Source: Begonia masoniana (taxonomy: Eukaryota; Streptophyta; Magnoliopsida; Cucurbitales; Begoniaceae). Taken from it: DNA of 64,000 bases. The translations under genes and the position numbers were made by a program. Position 1 is the first letter of the stretch, and each line of letters starts with the position of its first letter. The notes beneath the pieces are model-generated. The model saw nothing but the letters and a program-made list of their open reading frames with translations. It was not told the DNA's origin and did not search any database. The stretch lies in contig CM039505.1 in the NCBI GenBank assembly GCA_022432975.1, positions 23,469,916 through 23,533,915 on the forward strand, written 5' to 3'. This document shows positions 20,455-33,243 of this stretch, piece by piece.

Positions 20455-22947
20455 TGTGACCGCCCGGAACCGAACCAGATCGGGTCCGGGATAGGAGCCA
20501 TCACTCCGGGACAGATAACAGAAAACGGGGACTCTATTTTTTTTGTACATTAAACTTTTAAAATATTTACAGAGGGAGAGAGTTCTCTGGAGTGGAAAGT
20601 AAAATAGAAGTAGTTGAAATCAAAAGGGCAGAGTGAATGACAGAATAAAAGGGTGGAGGAGAAAATAGAAATGAACTGTAAATATAGAAATAGAGTAAGA
20701 CAGGAAAAACGTAGGCGGGAGGCATTCTCTATATTTAAAAGTAAAATGAGAAAAACAGTAAACAGATTTAAAATCAAAAGGCAGAACAAATAACAGAGAA
20801 ACACAGAGAGAAGGAGCTCTCCGGGGTTGAAATGAAATGGGATACAATTGAAATCAGAAGGCAGCAATTATAATAGAAGGAGGGGAGGCAGACGGAATTC
20901 GGAGAATGTAAACTACGAGAGACGTCATTGGAAGAGGAGATGACGTCATCGGAAGATGAAGGCAGCAGATGAAATCGACAGATGTGTGATGACGTCAGCC
21001 GGAAGATGGATGACGTCATCGACAGATACAGATAGTAAACGTAATCGGCAAAAGGTGATGATGTCAGCCGGAAGATGGATGACGTCACCGGAAGATACAG
21101 GCAACAGACAACACCAGATGAGATGAAGACGTCATCGGATGAGATAATTGAACTGGGCGGTGGAGGTGGATGACGTCATCGGTGGATATACACTTAAACA
21201 ACAGTGGACGTGATCGGATGATATAGTCTAAAAGGGGTAGAGTTTGACAACTTTTGGCAGAAAGACATACGGGCAGGGAGCATCAAAAAAGAAGGCATAA
21301 GGGTTCCAAACCTTCAAAACCCGATTCAAAACAAGATTTTTGAAACACACTTTGTAGATGGTAGATTTCAACTGACAGATTCAAGAAAGACAGACTGCAT
21401 GGATAGCTCCAAAACCAGAAGTCATCCACGCACAAACTAACAGATAATACTCCAAACAATTTCAGAATATTCAGAACATGAATTCAACTGTCAAATACAA
21501 CAGTTTTTAAAACTTAGACGTCAAAATCTGTACATTATTTTAAAATCTGAGGATCAGTACAGAACCTAACATATATTTGCAGATTCTACCAAAAGAAGAG
21601 TTTTTACAGAATTTTTACAACACAACCAGAACTTCCAGAAGACTTTACAGAATATAGACATTACATAAAACTTAAACCTCGGGTAAAAATTTGTCTGGCT
21701 GCAGCAACCACCCCCGAGAGCTCGAGCCACCAGCCACCTAGTCGTTAGACTGAGGCACAAAGTCCTCATTTTCAGGTTCAGTACCTACATCAGAGAGTTC
21801 ACCTATGAGCCTAAAGCTCAGTAAGAACATAATAGATATGCAGTGATGCAAAATGCTATGCATGCGGTTTTCAGAAATACAGTGACAGTACAGAACATTA
21901 CGTTTCAGTGGCAGAGGGGTATAAGTGGGGCTTATAGGGGAACTGGCGAACAGTGGGTGCACTATCAGGCACAAACAGTAATACAGAACAGAACAGAACC
22001 AGATCTGGAGGCCAGTCCCCGTCCCGCACTTAACCAGTATATTTCAGTCAGATTTTCTCTTGTTTAGCTTCAAACCGTGTACAGAAAACAGTTTTGCATG
22101 AACTTTCGGGAAAACGTGTATGCATGAACGGTGTCTAAACTTAAACTGGCAGATAACAGAAATAATACAACAAACAACAGAAAAATACAGACATCTCAGG
22201 ACATAACTCTAACTTTTCTACCCAAAGCAACCCGACAGAACAGAAAACCTAGTACCTCCGAGATGTAGGGCCTTAAGGGCCAACCTACGGATATGAACTT
22301 ACCTGTTGTTGCAGAGTTGATAGTCCTGAACGTCTCAGAAATGCTCGAACCTGTACATGCACGTTCAGAAAATAAACAAGCTGCAAATGCTAACAAATAA
22401 GTTAGAAGAATTTGTTCCAAACTCATTCAAACCCTTAGAAAACAAATCGGTGTGTTTTCATCCAAAAACAGTGAGTTTTACCAAAGTATTACAATCCTTC
22501 ACTCCAACCAAAACTCACTTTAAACTTGTCCAAACTTGTTAGCATTTAAAAGATGCTTACCCTAGTAGAAAAATAGAAAGGAGCCGAGGAGATCGAAGTA
22601 GCTTCGACGGCTGATTGTCGACTGGAAGAGAGAATGTCAAGAAGAGAATGGAGAGAGAGCAGAGAAGTGAAATAAAGAGGGTTTCACGTAGGAGGAAGAA
22701 CTTAGCTTCTTCAACAAGTTGCCAGATGTCAGCTATCCATTGGCTATCTCCCACCAACCATAATTTCTCCCCAATTTGCCCTTCCATGCATTCTAAACTT
22801 AGTGTTTAGTTCAGTTACACATTAGTTTGGTTCTCCCCACACTAAATACTCCAAAATTTACAATAAAATAGTTATTGTATTTATGGCAATTTAAATCCAT
22901 ACAATAATTCAACAGATTATTACATGGCCAAAATGCCGGGTGTTACA
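20455..22947 (-). repeat. Element B, 3' LTR
   Basis: TGTGACCGCCCGG to CCGGGTGTTACA. Candidate intron at 21785-22302; stem TGAGC-CTAAA-GCTCA at 21806-21820 (plus strand). Between 20920 and 21190 it has about eight GACGTC words in the contexts ATGACGTCATCGG and ATGACGTCAGCCGG. Confidence 0.95.
21785..22302 (-). other. Candidate leader intron, element B 3' LTR
   Basis: Sense ACAG|GTAAGT to TGATGTAG|GTACTG, 518 bases, the same length as in the other B LTR (28914-29431). A GGCC-CTTAA-GGCC hairpin follows the donor closely. Confidence 0.5.
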
Positions 22948-22987
22948 TTCCACCCACCTTAACAGAAATTTTGTCCCCAAAATTTGC

Positions 22988-25900
22988 CTAAGCAAAAAGG
23001 TCTGGATATTGGGCCCTAACATCCTCTTGTCTTTCCCACGTGGCTTCTTCCACATTATGATTGCGCCACAAAACTTTCACCAATGGGACCACACGATTAC
23101 GTAACACTTTAAGTGACATATCCAATATCTGTATAGGCCTTTCTTCATAGGTCAGCGTCGACATGATATCGAAGTCCACCTGTTTCACGATCTGAGTTGG
23201 ATCTCGTACACATTTTCTCAGCATCGAAACATGGAAGACATTGTGAACTCCATCCATTGACGTTGGCAGCTGCAGTCTGTAAGCCATGTTTCCCACACGC
23301 TTCAAAATGGAAAATGGGCCAATGAACCGTGGGCTGAGCTTTCATTTCTTATTGAATCTCATTACGCCTTTGAAAGGTGACACTTTCAGGAATACCTCAT
23401 CGCCCACAGCGAACTCTTAGTCTCTCCTCCTATGGTCCGCATAACTTTTCTGTCGACTCTGAGAAATCTTTATTCGTTGTTTGATGGCAGCTATCACCTC
23501 AGACATCTGCTGTAATATCTCAGGGCCGATTAGCCTGGATTCACCAACTTCATCCCAACACAGTGGGGACCTACACTTTCTGCCGTAAAGAGCTTCATAT
23601 GGAGCCATGCCAATCGTAGCCTGATAGCTATTGTTGTAGGCAAACTCCACGAGTGGCAAATATCTACTCCAAGGAGCATGAAATTCCAGCACGCACGATC
23701 TTAGCATATCCTCGAGTATTTGGATTGTTCTCTCAGATTGTCCGTCAGTCTGTGGATGAAACGCCGTGCCGAAATCCAGCTTGGTGCCCAGGGAGCTTTG
23801 CAAGCTTTTCCAGAATCTCGATGTGAATCTGGGATCTCGGTCAGATACAATCGACACTGGTACCCCATGCAGCTTGACAATCTCACTAATGTATAGTTCT
23901 GCATACTGGTCCATAGAGAATGTCGTCTTCACAGGTAGAAAATGGGCCGACTTCATCAATCTGTCCACTATGACCCAAATACTGTTATGGCCCTTAGCTG
24001 TTCTTGGAAGGCCAACAACAAAATCCATCGTTATATTCTCCCATTTCCATTCCGGGATCGGGAGAGGTTGAAGCGTTCCACTCGGTCGTTGATGTTCAGC
24101 TTTGACCTGTTGACATATCATACAAGACTCCACATACTTGGCCACTTCATTCTTCATATTCGGCCACCAGAAGTGAAGTTTCAAGTCTTGATACATCTTC
24201 GTGCTTCCAGGATGCACAGAGAAAGGGGATTAATGGGCTTCCGACAAGATGTGCTTCCGTAGCTCTTCGTCATTCGGAACATACCATCTATCTCTGTACT
24301 TAAGAATACCATCTCCCGAATTACTAAAATCGGAAGAAGCCATTGGTACCTTGCTCACCATATCAGCCATCTCCTTTGAATTAGTCTTCTGGGCTTCCTT
24401 AATTCGGTCCAGGACGGTGGGCCGTAGCGTCAAGTTTGCTAGTATGGCCGACAGCCCAGAAACTACCTCCATATCGAACTTCTGTATCTCAATCCTCAAA
24501 GGCATCGACACGGCCGATATAGCTGGTTGCATAGTATCTGACATTCTGCTTAGCGCATCTGCTACCACATTAGCTTTACCAGGATGGTATTTAATCTCAA
24601 CATCGTAATTTTTTACGAATTTTAACCACCGTCTTTGTCTCATGTTTAGCTCTTTCTGGGTAAAGATGTACTTCAGGCTCTTGTGATCAGAAAACACCTC
24701 ACAAGATTGTCCATACAGGTGATGTCTCCATACCTTCAGCGCAAATACAACTGCCGCTAACTCAAGATCGTGAATAAGGTAGTTTTGCTCGTGGTTCTTC
24801 AGTTGTCTGGATGCATATGCTACAACTTTCCCTTCTTGCATTAATACACATTCCAAGCCTATCTTGGATGCATCACAGTATACGCTGAACTTGTCATCTT
24901 CAACTGGCAATACTAACAGAGGAGCAGTAGTCAATTTCTGTTTAAGTGTCTGAAAACTCACCTCACAAGTTTCAGACCATTTGAACTTGATGTCTTTCCT
25001 CGTTAAGCTGGTCATTGGTTTCGCTATCATAGAAAACCCTTTGATAAACTTTCTATAGTAACCAGCTAGCCCAACGAATCTCCGTACCTCACTGGCATTT
25101 CTCGGCCTGGGCCAATCCTTCACAGCCTGAATCTTTGCCGGATCCACCGAAACTCCTTCTGCAGACACCACGTGGCCTAAGAAATTAATCCTGCTCGGCC
25201 AGAATTCACATTTTGATAGTTTGGCAAATAATTGATGCTACCTCAGAGTTGATAGCACAATTGCCAAGTGCTCTTCGTGCTCGGCCTTACTTCTGGAGTA
25301 AACCAGAATGTCGTCGATGAAAACGATTACAAATTTATCCAAGAAATCTTGGAATATCCTGTTCATCAGGTCCATGAATGCTGTCGGAGCATTAGTTAAC
25401 CCGAACGACATCACCAAGAACTCGTAATGTCCGTACCGGGTCCTGAAGGTGGTCTTTGGAATATCATTAGCTCTGACCTTCAGCTGGTAATAGCCAGAGC
25501 GTAAGTCAATCTTAGAAAATACCCGAGCCCCTTGTAGCTGGTCAAATAAATCATCGATTCTCGGCAACGGGTACTTATTCTTGATCGTCAACTTGTTCAG
25601 CTCACGGTAGTCAATACACATCCATAGGGACCCATCCTTTTTTCTTGACAAACAAGACGGAAGCACCCCACGGAGAAAAACTAGGGCGCACAAAACTCTT
25701 ATCCACCAATTCCTTTAGCTGAGCCTTCAACTCCCTCAGCTCAATCGGTGCCATATGGTACGGATACTTCGATATTGGTTCAGCACCAGGATATACGTCA
25801 ATCTCAAACTCGATTTCACGATCAGGTGGCAATCCCGGTAAGTCATCTAAGAAAACCTCTGGGAAGTCTCGAACTACTGGAATATTTTGAAGTTCTACTT

Positions 25901-26582
25901 CATTTTGCCTTTGAACATCCACTACGTGGGAAAGAAATCCGATGCATCCTGACCTCATCAGTTGCTGAGCTTTCAAGGAAGATATGGCAGGCATACGGCG
26001 TTCCTTTGGTACTGCCTGATAGGAGAGTTCTACCTCGTTCGGGCGTTTAAAGGACACAAGCCCGGACCTACAGTTGATGGTGGCGTGATGTCTAAACAGC
26101 CAATCCATCCCCAGAATCACATCGTATCCTTTCATACCGATAACGATAAGACTGGCATACAACTTCTGGTCTCCTACTGACACTATATCACCCCGTACAA
26201 CCTGCTCGGAGTGCATAAACTCTCCGGACGGTAACATAATACTGTAGGGTTGATCTGACGACGTACTACAAAACTTCTGTCTAACTACGAAGTCCATGGC
26301 CACAAACGAATGTGTGGCCCCCGTGTCCCACAAGGTATAAGCAGATGTATCACATATTATAATTGTAACGGTAATTGCCGTGTGCAGATAAGCATCATCA
26401 ACATCTTCCATCATTGCAAACACTCTCGGCACGGCTTGACCTGTTCTGGTGTCAGGCATTGGGCAATCCCGAACAAGATGGCCTCCTTTGCCACATCGAA
26501 AACACTGGCCGGTAGCAAGCCTGCATTCTCCTTTGTGAGGCTTCTGGCACCGTGGGCATACTGAAAGTTGAGGAGCCCCCAA
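22988..26582 (-). pseudogene. Element B pol: protease, RT, RNase H, integrase, chromodomain
   Basis: In sense order: zinc knuckle (CFRCGKGGHLVRDC), protease with DTGATHSF, reverse transcriptase ([14 protein letters not shown], catalytic FIDDILVYS), RNase H ([20 protein letters not shown]), integrase zinc region (HPGSTKMYQDL), integrase core ([26 protein letters not shown]) and a chromodomain ending EEATWERQEDV. The family makes virus-like particles, copies RNA and inserts DNA; the chromodomain targets chromatin. Breaks: a frame shift near 25620-25690 at the start of RT, TAG at 25238, TAA near 24227, TAG near 23417 and another stop near 23345. No working polyprotein is possible. Confidence 0.93.
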
Positions 26583-27419
26583 TGGTCTCTTTCCTTTGTC
26601 TTGATAAAGGATGGCTTCATTGGGCCTTTTAATGCCCCTGTTTTGTTGCTGTTGAGGTTGTAAATTTTGGCCCCTTTGCTGTTGTTGCTGTTGAGGGACA
26701 CTTCAAATAATCCCTCTTGGTGAATCTCTTTGTCTCTGGGACTTTATTTCTAAGGCCTCCAACTGATAGGCCTTGGCCACCACCTTCACATACGGTGCCT
26801 CATCGAACCCTCCAATTGTGATTCCTCGCAAAAGGTCCATCTTCAACCCTTGAATGAACTGGTGCACCTTATTCTCATCAGTGGCCACCACGTGTGTTGC
26901 ATATCGGGATAATGATTCGAACTTCTGAACATATTCCGCCACTGACCCATATTGTCGCAGCCGAGAGAACTCAAGCAAATTTTCCTTCCTCACTCCTTGG
27001 TCAAAGTACTTCTCGTAGAAGATTTTCGTAAATCCTTCCCAGCTTAATGCCACGGTAGTGGACTGCACCGTGTCCCACCAAAATCCAGCACTTTTGGTGA
27101 GATAGAACGCGGTGTAAATAACCTTCTTGCTGTCTTCTACTTCTGCATAACTGAACATCTTCTCCAAAGCTCGAATCCAAGTTTCAGCACGGGTCGGGTC
27201 AGTAGACATTCCATCAAATGCAGGCGGCTGGAGTCGTCTGAATCTATCTCCACTGGTATCACGCGGAGCATTAGCATGATTGTTATTTCCGTGGTTATTA
27301 TTTCTGTTATCTTCTCTGTCCATCATGCGCTCCACCATTCGGGATTGTACCTCCACTAACTTGGTTAAACGATCAATGGTTCTGGCGCTATCACTTGCTT
27401 CGTCTTGGTGTCCTCTCAC
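26411..27419 (-). pseudogene. Element B gag
   Basis: The start near 27419 gives 238 codons: MRGHQDEASDSART, an N-rich linker, FRRLQPPAFDGMSTDPT, then the capsid-like RIFYEKYFDQG and AEYVQKFESLSRYA. The frame ends at 26703 after SPRGII. The glutamine- and asparagine-rich linker toward the zinc knuckle follows in another frame (26701-26411), and the knuckle itself is in a third reading (26582 on). So gag is split from pol by small frame-changing lesions. Confidence 0.88.
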
Positions 27420-27567
27420 AATTTCTAAAATAATCCTATAAACGAAACAACTAATTTAATATACAGAAACTTTTTACAGAACATTAGACACTTACAGTTG
27501 GTGGAGCGATCTCACGTAGCGGGTTGTGCAGTCAGACATTTCACAGAATCAGTTTTAAAACCTTGTC

Positions 27568-27579
27568 TCTCTGATACCA
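27568..27579 (-). other. Primer-binding site of element B
   Basis: Sense TGGTATCAGAGA, matching initiator tRNA-Met over at least eleven bases, next to the LTR start at 27584. Confidence 0.88.
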
Positions 27580-27583
27580 CAAC

Positions 27584-30075
27584 TGTGACGGCCTGGAACC
27601 GAACCCGATCAGGGTCTGGGATAGGAGCCATCACTCCGGGACAGATAACAGAAAACGGGGACTATATTTTTTTTGTACATTAAACTTTTAAAACATTTAC
27701 AGAGGGAGAGAGTTCTCTGGAGTGGAAAGTAAACAGAAGTAGTTGAAATCAAAAGGGCAGAGTGAATGACAGAATAAAAGGGTGGAGCAGAAAATAGAAA
27801 TGAACTGTAAATATAGAAATAGAGTAAGACAGGAAAAACGTAGGCGGGAGGCATTCTCTGTATTTAAAAGTAAAATGACAAAAACAGTAAACAGATTTAA
27901 AATCAAAAGGCAGAACAAATAACAGAGAAACACAGAGAGAAGGAGCTCTCCGGGGTTGAAATGAAATGGGATACAGTTGAAATAAGAAGGCAGCAATTAT
28001 AATAGAAGGAGGGGAGGCAGACGGAATTCGGAGAATGTAAACTACGAGAGACGTCATTGGAAGAGGAGATGACGTCATCGAAAGATTAAGGCAGCAGATG
28101 AAATCGGCAGATGTGTGATGACGTCAGCCGGAAGATGGATGACGTCATTGGCAGATACAGATAGTAAACGTAATTGGCAAAAGGTGATGGCGTCAGCCGG
28201 AAGATGGATGACGTCACCGGAAGATACAGGAAACAGACAACACCAGATGAGATAAAGACGTCATCGGATGAGATAATTGAACTGGTCGGTGGAGGTGGAT
28301 GACGTCACCGGGGGATATACACTTAAACAACAGCGGATGTGATCGGATGATATAGTCTAAAAGGGGTAGAGTTTGACAACTTTTGGCAGAAAGACATACG
28401 GGCAGGGAGCATCAAAAAAGAAGGCATAAGGGTTCCAAACCTTCAAAACCCGATTCAAAACAAGATTTTTGAAACACACTTTGCAGATGGTAGATTTCAA
28501 CTGACAGATTCAAGAAAGACAGACTGCATGGATAGCTCCAAAACCAGAAGTCATCCACGCACAAACTAACAGATAATACTCCAAACAATTTCAGAATATT
28601 CAGAACATGAATTCAACTGTCAAATACAGCAGTTTTTAAAACTTAGACGTCAAAATCTGTACATTATTTTAAAATCTGAGGATCAGTACAGAACCTAACA
28701 TATATTTACAGATTCTACCAAAAGAAGAGTTTTTACAGAATTTTTACAACACAACCAGAACTTCTAGAAGAATTTACAGAATATAGATATTACAGAAAAC
28801 TTAAACCTCGGGTCAGAATTTGTCTGGCTGCAGCAACCACCCCCGAGAGCTCGAGCCACCAGCCACCTAGTCGTCAGACTGAGGCACAAAGTCCTCATTT
28901 TCAGGTTCAGTACCTACATTAGGGAGTTCACCTATGAGCCTAAAGCTCAGTAAGAACATAATAGATATGCAGTGATGTAAAATGCTATGCATGTGGTTTT
29001 CAGAAATACAGTGACAGTACAGAACATTATGTTTCAGTGGCAGAGGGGTATAAGTGGGGCTTATAGGGGAACTGGCGAACAGTGGGTGCACTATCAGGCA
29101 CAAACAGTAATACAGAACAGAACAGAACCAGATCTGGAGGCCAGTCCCCGTCCCGCACTTAACCAGTACATTTCAGTCAGATTTTATCTTGTTTAGCTTC
29201 AAACCGTGTACAGAAAACAGTTTTGCATGAACTTTCGGGAAAACGTGTATGCATGAATGGTGTCTGAACTTAAACTGGCAGATAACAGAAATAATACAAC
29301 AAACAACAGAAAAATACAGACATCTCAGAACATAACTCTAACTTTTCTACCCAAAGCAACCCGACAGAACAGAAAACCTAGTACCTCCGAGATGTAGGGC
29401 CTTAAGGGCCAACCTACAGATATGAACTTACCTGTTGTTGCAGAGTTGATAGTCCTGAATGTCTCGGAAATGCTCGAACCTGTACATGCACGTTCAGAAA
29501 ATAAACAAGCTGCAAATGCTAACAAATAAGTTAGAAGAATTTGTTCCAAACTCATTCAAACCCTTAGAAAACAAATCGGTGTGTTTTCATCCAAAAACAG
29601 TGAGTTTTACCAAAGTATTACAATCCTTCACTCCAACCAAAACTCACTTTAAACTTGTCCAAACTTGTTAGCATTTAAAAGATGCTTACCCTAGTAGAAA
29701 AACAGAAAGGAGCCGAGGAGATCGAAGTAGCTTCGACGGCTGATTGTCGACTGGAAGAGAGAATGTCGAGAAGAGAATGGAGAGAGAGCAGAGAAGTGAA
29801 ATAAAGAGGGTTTCACGTAGGAGGAAGAACTTAGCTTCTTCAACAAGTTGCCAGATGTCAGCTATCCATTGGCTATCTCCCACCAACCATAATTTCTCCC
29901 CAATTTGCCCTTCATGCATTCTAAACTTAGTGTTTAGTTCAGTTACACATTAGTTTGGTTCTCCCCACACTAAATACTCCAAAATTTACAATAAAATAGT
30001 TATTGTATTTATGGCAATTTAAATCCATACAATAATTCAACAGATTATTACATGGCCAAAATGCCGGGTGTTACA
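27584..30075 (-). repeat. Element B, 5' LTR
   Basis: TGTGACGGCCTGG to CCGGGTGTTACA, collinear with 20455-22947. Differences are mostly single bases, for example in the first 30 bp. Stem-loop at 28935-28949. Confidence 0.95.
28914..29431 (-). other. Candidate leader intron, element B 5' LTR
   Basis: Same donor, acceptor and 518-base length as the partner LTR. As the 5' LTR, this is the copy that would be transcribed. Confidence 0.5.
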
Positions 30076-30080
30076 TATAT

Positions 30081-30212
30081 TCTGCAAAAGTCTTTATTTG
30101 AATGGTGGGACATGCTAAGTTAAATGTTAATATCATATGTTAAGTGTTCAATGTTTTATGCATGTTAATATGTTACATGTTTTATTTAAGCCAAGTATGT
30201 ACAGAGCATGTC
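30081..30212 (+). mobile_element. LTR-like fragment hosting element B, right part
   Basis: AT-rich continuation of 20189-20454 after the TATAT duplication, ending where the opposite-strand RT of element F begins. No coding potential seen. Confidence 0.4.
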
Positions 30213-31025
30213 ATGCATCATAAATCATCAATTTTTGGTAATGAATATTTGTTTTTTATGGTAACCCTAGTCAGCTCCCGATAATCATTGTACATTCTCA
30301 TAGATCCATCTTTCTTTTTAACATACAATACAAGTGCACCCCAAGGTGAGAAACTTGACCGTATAAATCCCTTCTCTAGTAGTTCTCCAATTTGGGATTT
30401 CAATTCATTTAATTCCACCGGGTCCATCCTATAAAGATTTCTAGATATCGGGTCGTGCCAGGGTATACATCAATAACAAACTCAATGTCTCTATCTGGAG
30501 GTAGAACTGGTAGGTCATCAAAAAAGACTTCAGGGAAACACTTTACTATTGGGATTCCATTTAGATTCGTATAACTTCTTATACTTGTATCAATCACACT
30601 GGTTAGAAAACCAATGCATCTATTTTCTAACAACTGTCGTGACTAAATTTCCAAAACAATAGGCAACTCATTTGGAGGCATAAAACATATTGTCTTATTC
30701 CTACAATTTATAGTTGCAAAGTTCTTAAACAACCAATCCATACCAAGGTTAACGTCATACCCTTTCATATTGATAACAATATAAGATCAACATATAATTG
30801 TTGATTGCCTACCAACTAAACAATCTTTTAGCACATGTTTTCAATATAGACATTCTCCTGAATGCAATATCATGTTATAATCATGCTCAAATATACTAGG
30901 TAAATGTCTTGATTGATTAGAAAACGTGGACGATGCAAATGAATGAGTAGCTCCTGAATCTATTAGTGTATATGTAGCTACGCCACCAATATAAATAATA
31001 CCTGACATCACTGCATGCTGATTAT

Positions 31026-31950
31026 CGTTGTCGTGTTCAATGAAAGCAAAAAACTATAGGTGCAATCTTTCTCTTTTGTTCATCAGTCAACATTGGGAAG
31101 TTACGAACAAAATGACTGAATTTCTGACACTTGAAACATTGTCCTATCCTGACTTTGCATTCACCAAAATGATTTTTCTTGCAATCAGGGCACAAATTAT
31201 TCTGCAATACCTTAACACCATATCTAGAATTAGACGATCTAGTTTGAATACCCTCTATCTTGTTGGTTTCCTCCTTGAAAATATCTTTTTGAACCTCCTA
31301 AATTTTTCTGTCATCCTCTTCCTCCTAGATCATCGTTGTTGGGTTCCATGAATGCAAAAACTCTAGGTGCAATTTTTCTCTTGTGTTCCTCAATCAACAT
31401 TGGACAGTCACAAACAAAATGATGGAATTTTTTACTCTTAAAACAGTGTCCTCTTTCTGGCTTGCATTTACCAAAATGATATTTCTTGCAATTAGGGTAC
31501 AAATTATTCTGCGATACCTTAACACAATACTTGGAATAAGACAATCCAGTTTGAATTTTCTTCCCTCTATCTTGCTAGTTTCCTCCTTGAAAAAGTCTTT
31601 TTGAACCTCCTAGATGTTTTTGCCATCCTCTTCCTCCTGGATCATCATTGTCAGGTTCAATGAAAGCAAAAACTCTGGGTGCAATCTTTCTTTTCTGTTC
31701 CTCAGTCAACATTGGGCAGTCATGAACAAAATGGCCGAATTCCTTGCACTTAAAATAATGTCTTGTATCAACCTTGCATTCACCAAAATGATTTTTCTTA
31801 AAATTAGGGCATGAATTATTTTGCGATACCTTAGCACCATACTTGGAATAAGACGATCCAGTTTGAATTCTCTTTCCTCTATCTTGCTAGTTTCCTTCTT
31901 GAAAAGGTCTTTTTAAACCTCCTGAATTTTTCTACCATCTCCTTCCTTAT
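31026..31950 (-). repeat. About 310-bp tandem triplication in element F gag
   Basis: Three units begin with related words at 31036 (TTCAATGAAAGCAAAAA), 31344 (TTCCATGAATGCAAAAAC) and 31656 (TTCAATGAAAGCAAAAAC), so the periods are 308 and 312 bases. Each unit carries, on the minus strand, a CX2C...C zinc-knuckle-like stretch followed by the APRVFAF segment. The units have diverged by point changes, so the duplication is old. Confidence 0.92.
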
Positions 31951-32061
31951 TGTGAAGGAACCCCACCAATGGATCCTTTGATAGATTCTCTTTGCATAAC
32001 ATACTCCATTTTAACCTCTTCTATCTCTAGCGCCTTTGCCACTACGACATCATATGGTACT

Positions 32062-33243
32062 TGATTACTATTAAAATATAGTTATTTTATACTATTTTTA
32101 TTTAATAAAATTCCTGTGATTTAAGTGAATATAAAATCAATTTGGTCAAAAATTATAGAAATGACTGTAGGTTGCTGTAGCATTGAAATTTTTTAAGAAT
32201 TTAATGACTTTTATGTATATTTCTAGAAAAAATCAGATTATTAGCACTAATTTAAATTTTGTTGTTATCACGTTTGGCTACTGATTTACTAGTGGAAAAG
32301 TAAAAAAAGAAAGAAAGAATTTTTAATTTAAATGACCAAAAGAGAACAAGCGATAAGAAGAAAAAAACTTCCTAGAATCAAGGAGAGAGAGAGAGAGAGA
32401 GAATTTGTTGGAGAAATCTCTAGAATCAAGGAAGGGAGAAAAGTGGGTAAAAAAAAGGAACAAAGAAGAAGATTTGAAACAGAGCAGAGACAGAGACAGA
32501 GACGAGAAGGAGAGAAAAAAAGGGAGGATTAACTGCTAGAATTCGACATCAACAATTCTTCTTCTATTACTTTTTATTTTTCTTTTATGAATATTTTTAT
32601 TTTGAATTTTATTGTCATGATTTTGGGCTAGGGTTTTAATCTTGGTTAGGAGAGAAAGTACTCGTTACGTGATTTATTGAGATCTATGAAAATTTATTTA
32701 TTTTTGTTTAATTCGAATTGTGTCGACAGACAAATTTGATGTTACTTGTTACTATTGTATCGAGAGGTAGATAGGATTTTTGAGACACATGATTGATTAA
32801 GTAAACTATATTGTTACAAAATTGTTGACATTAATTTATTTGGCATTGAGAATAGGAATCTAAAAAAATTTGAATTAAGTTTTGTCTTTTCAAAAATCTA
32901 AAGAAATTTTAAGATGAATTTAGCTAGGCAATTCGAGAGAATCCTAGAAAATTATTTCTCGTTATTCAGTGAAAAATGCTGTAGCATCAGTAATAAATTG
33001 CATGTAACCAGTAAATCAATCTTAACAAAGGCTTTCATTATCTTAATCTTTTTAATTTCCTTCAATTTATTATTTTTATTTCTAAATAAACTTTATTTTT
33101 ATATTATCCTCATATTTATTTTATATAATTTTTATAGCAATTGAATTTAGTTTAGTTTATCCTTGTGAGATCGACTTTTATTTACTATTTATTACTTTGT
33201 TAGCGACACGTGCACTTGTGTTAGGTGTAGACAATCACTAACA
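32062..33243 (-). mobile_element. Solo LTR, Athila/Tat-like, inside element F gag
   Basis: It runs from TGATTACTATT to ATCACTAACA, 1182 bp, with GTACT on the left (32057-32061) and TTACT on the right (33244-33248), a duplication with one mismatch. Removing it and one duplication restores the gag reading (THRVPYD), which proves the boundaries. The right part has TCCTTGTGAGATCGAC and GACACGTGCACTTG, resembling the LTR ends of Athila/Tat elements, which would make its orientation plus; the strand is therefore uncertain. It contains a GA microsatellite at 32382-32401. Confidence 0.85.

Larger units (their letters stand above)
20455..30075 (-). mobile_element. Element B: complete Tekay chromovirus, coding-dead
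   Basis: This 9621-bp insertion lies between perfect TATAT duplications (20450-20454 and 30076-30080). It has two LTRs of 2493 and 2492 bp, a polypurine tract next to the left LTR (sense AAGGTGGGTGGAA), a primer-binding site, gag and pol with a C-terminal chromodomain. By eye the LTRs differ at about 2-3% of sites in the first 430 bp, so the insertion is moderately recent. Pol nevertheless has several stops and frame shifts, so it may have been copied in trans or decayed after insertion. Confidence 0.96.

Noticed and set aside
20550..21088. Minus-strand ORFs rich in F, S and L (also 27609-28078)
   Set aside because: Low-complexity readings of LTR leader sequence, duplicated because the LTR is; no domain.
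31028..31814. Three similar plus-strand ORFs as a small gene family
   Set aside because: They are shadows of the triplicated minus-strand zinc-knuckle region of element F.
32332..32532. Plus ORF rich in R, E and K
   Set aside because: Reading of the GA microsatellite and purine-rich part of the solo LTR.
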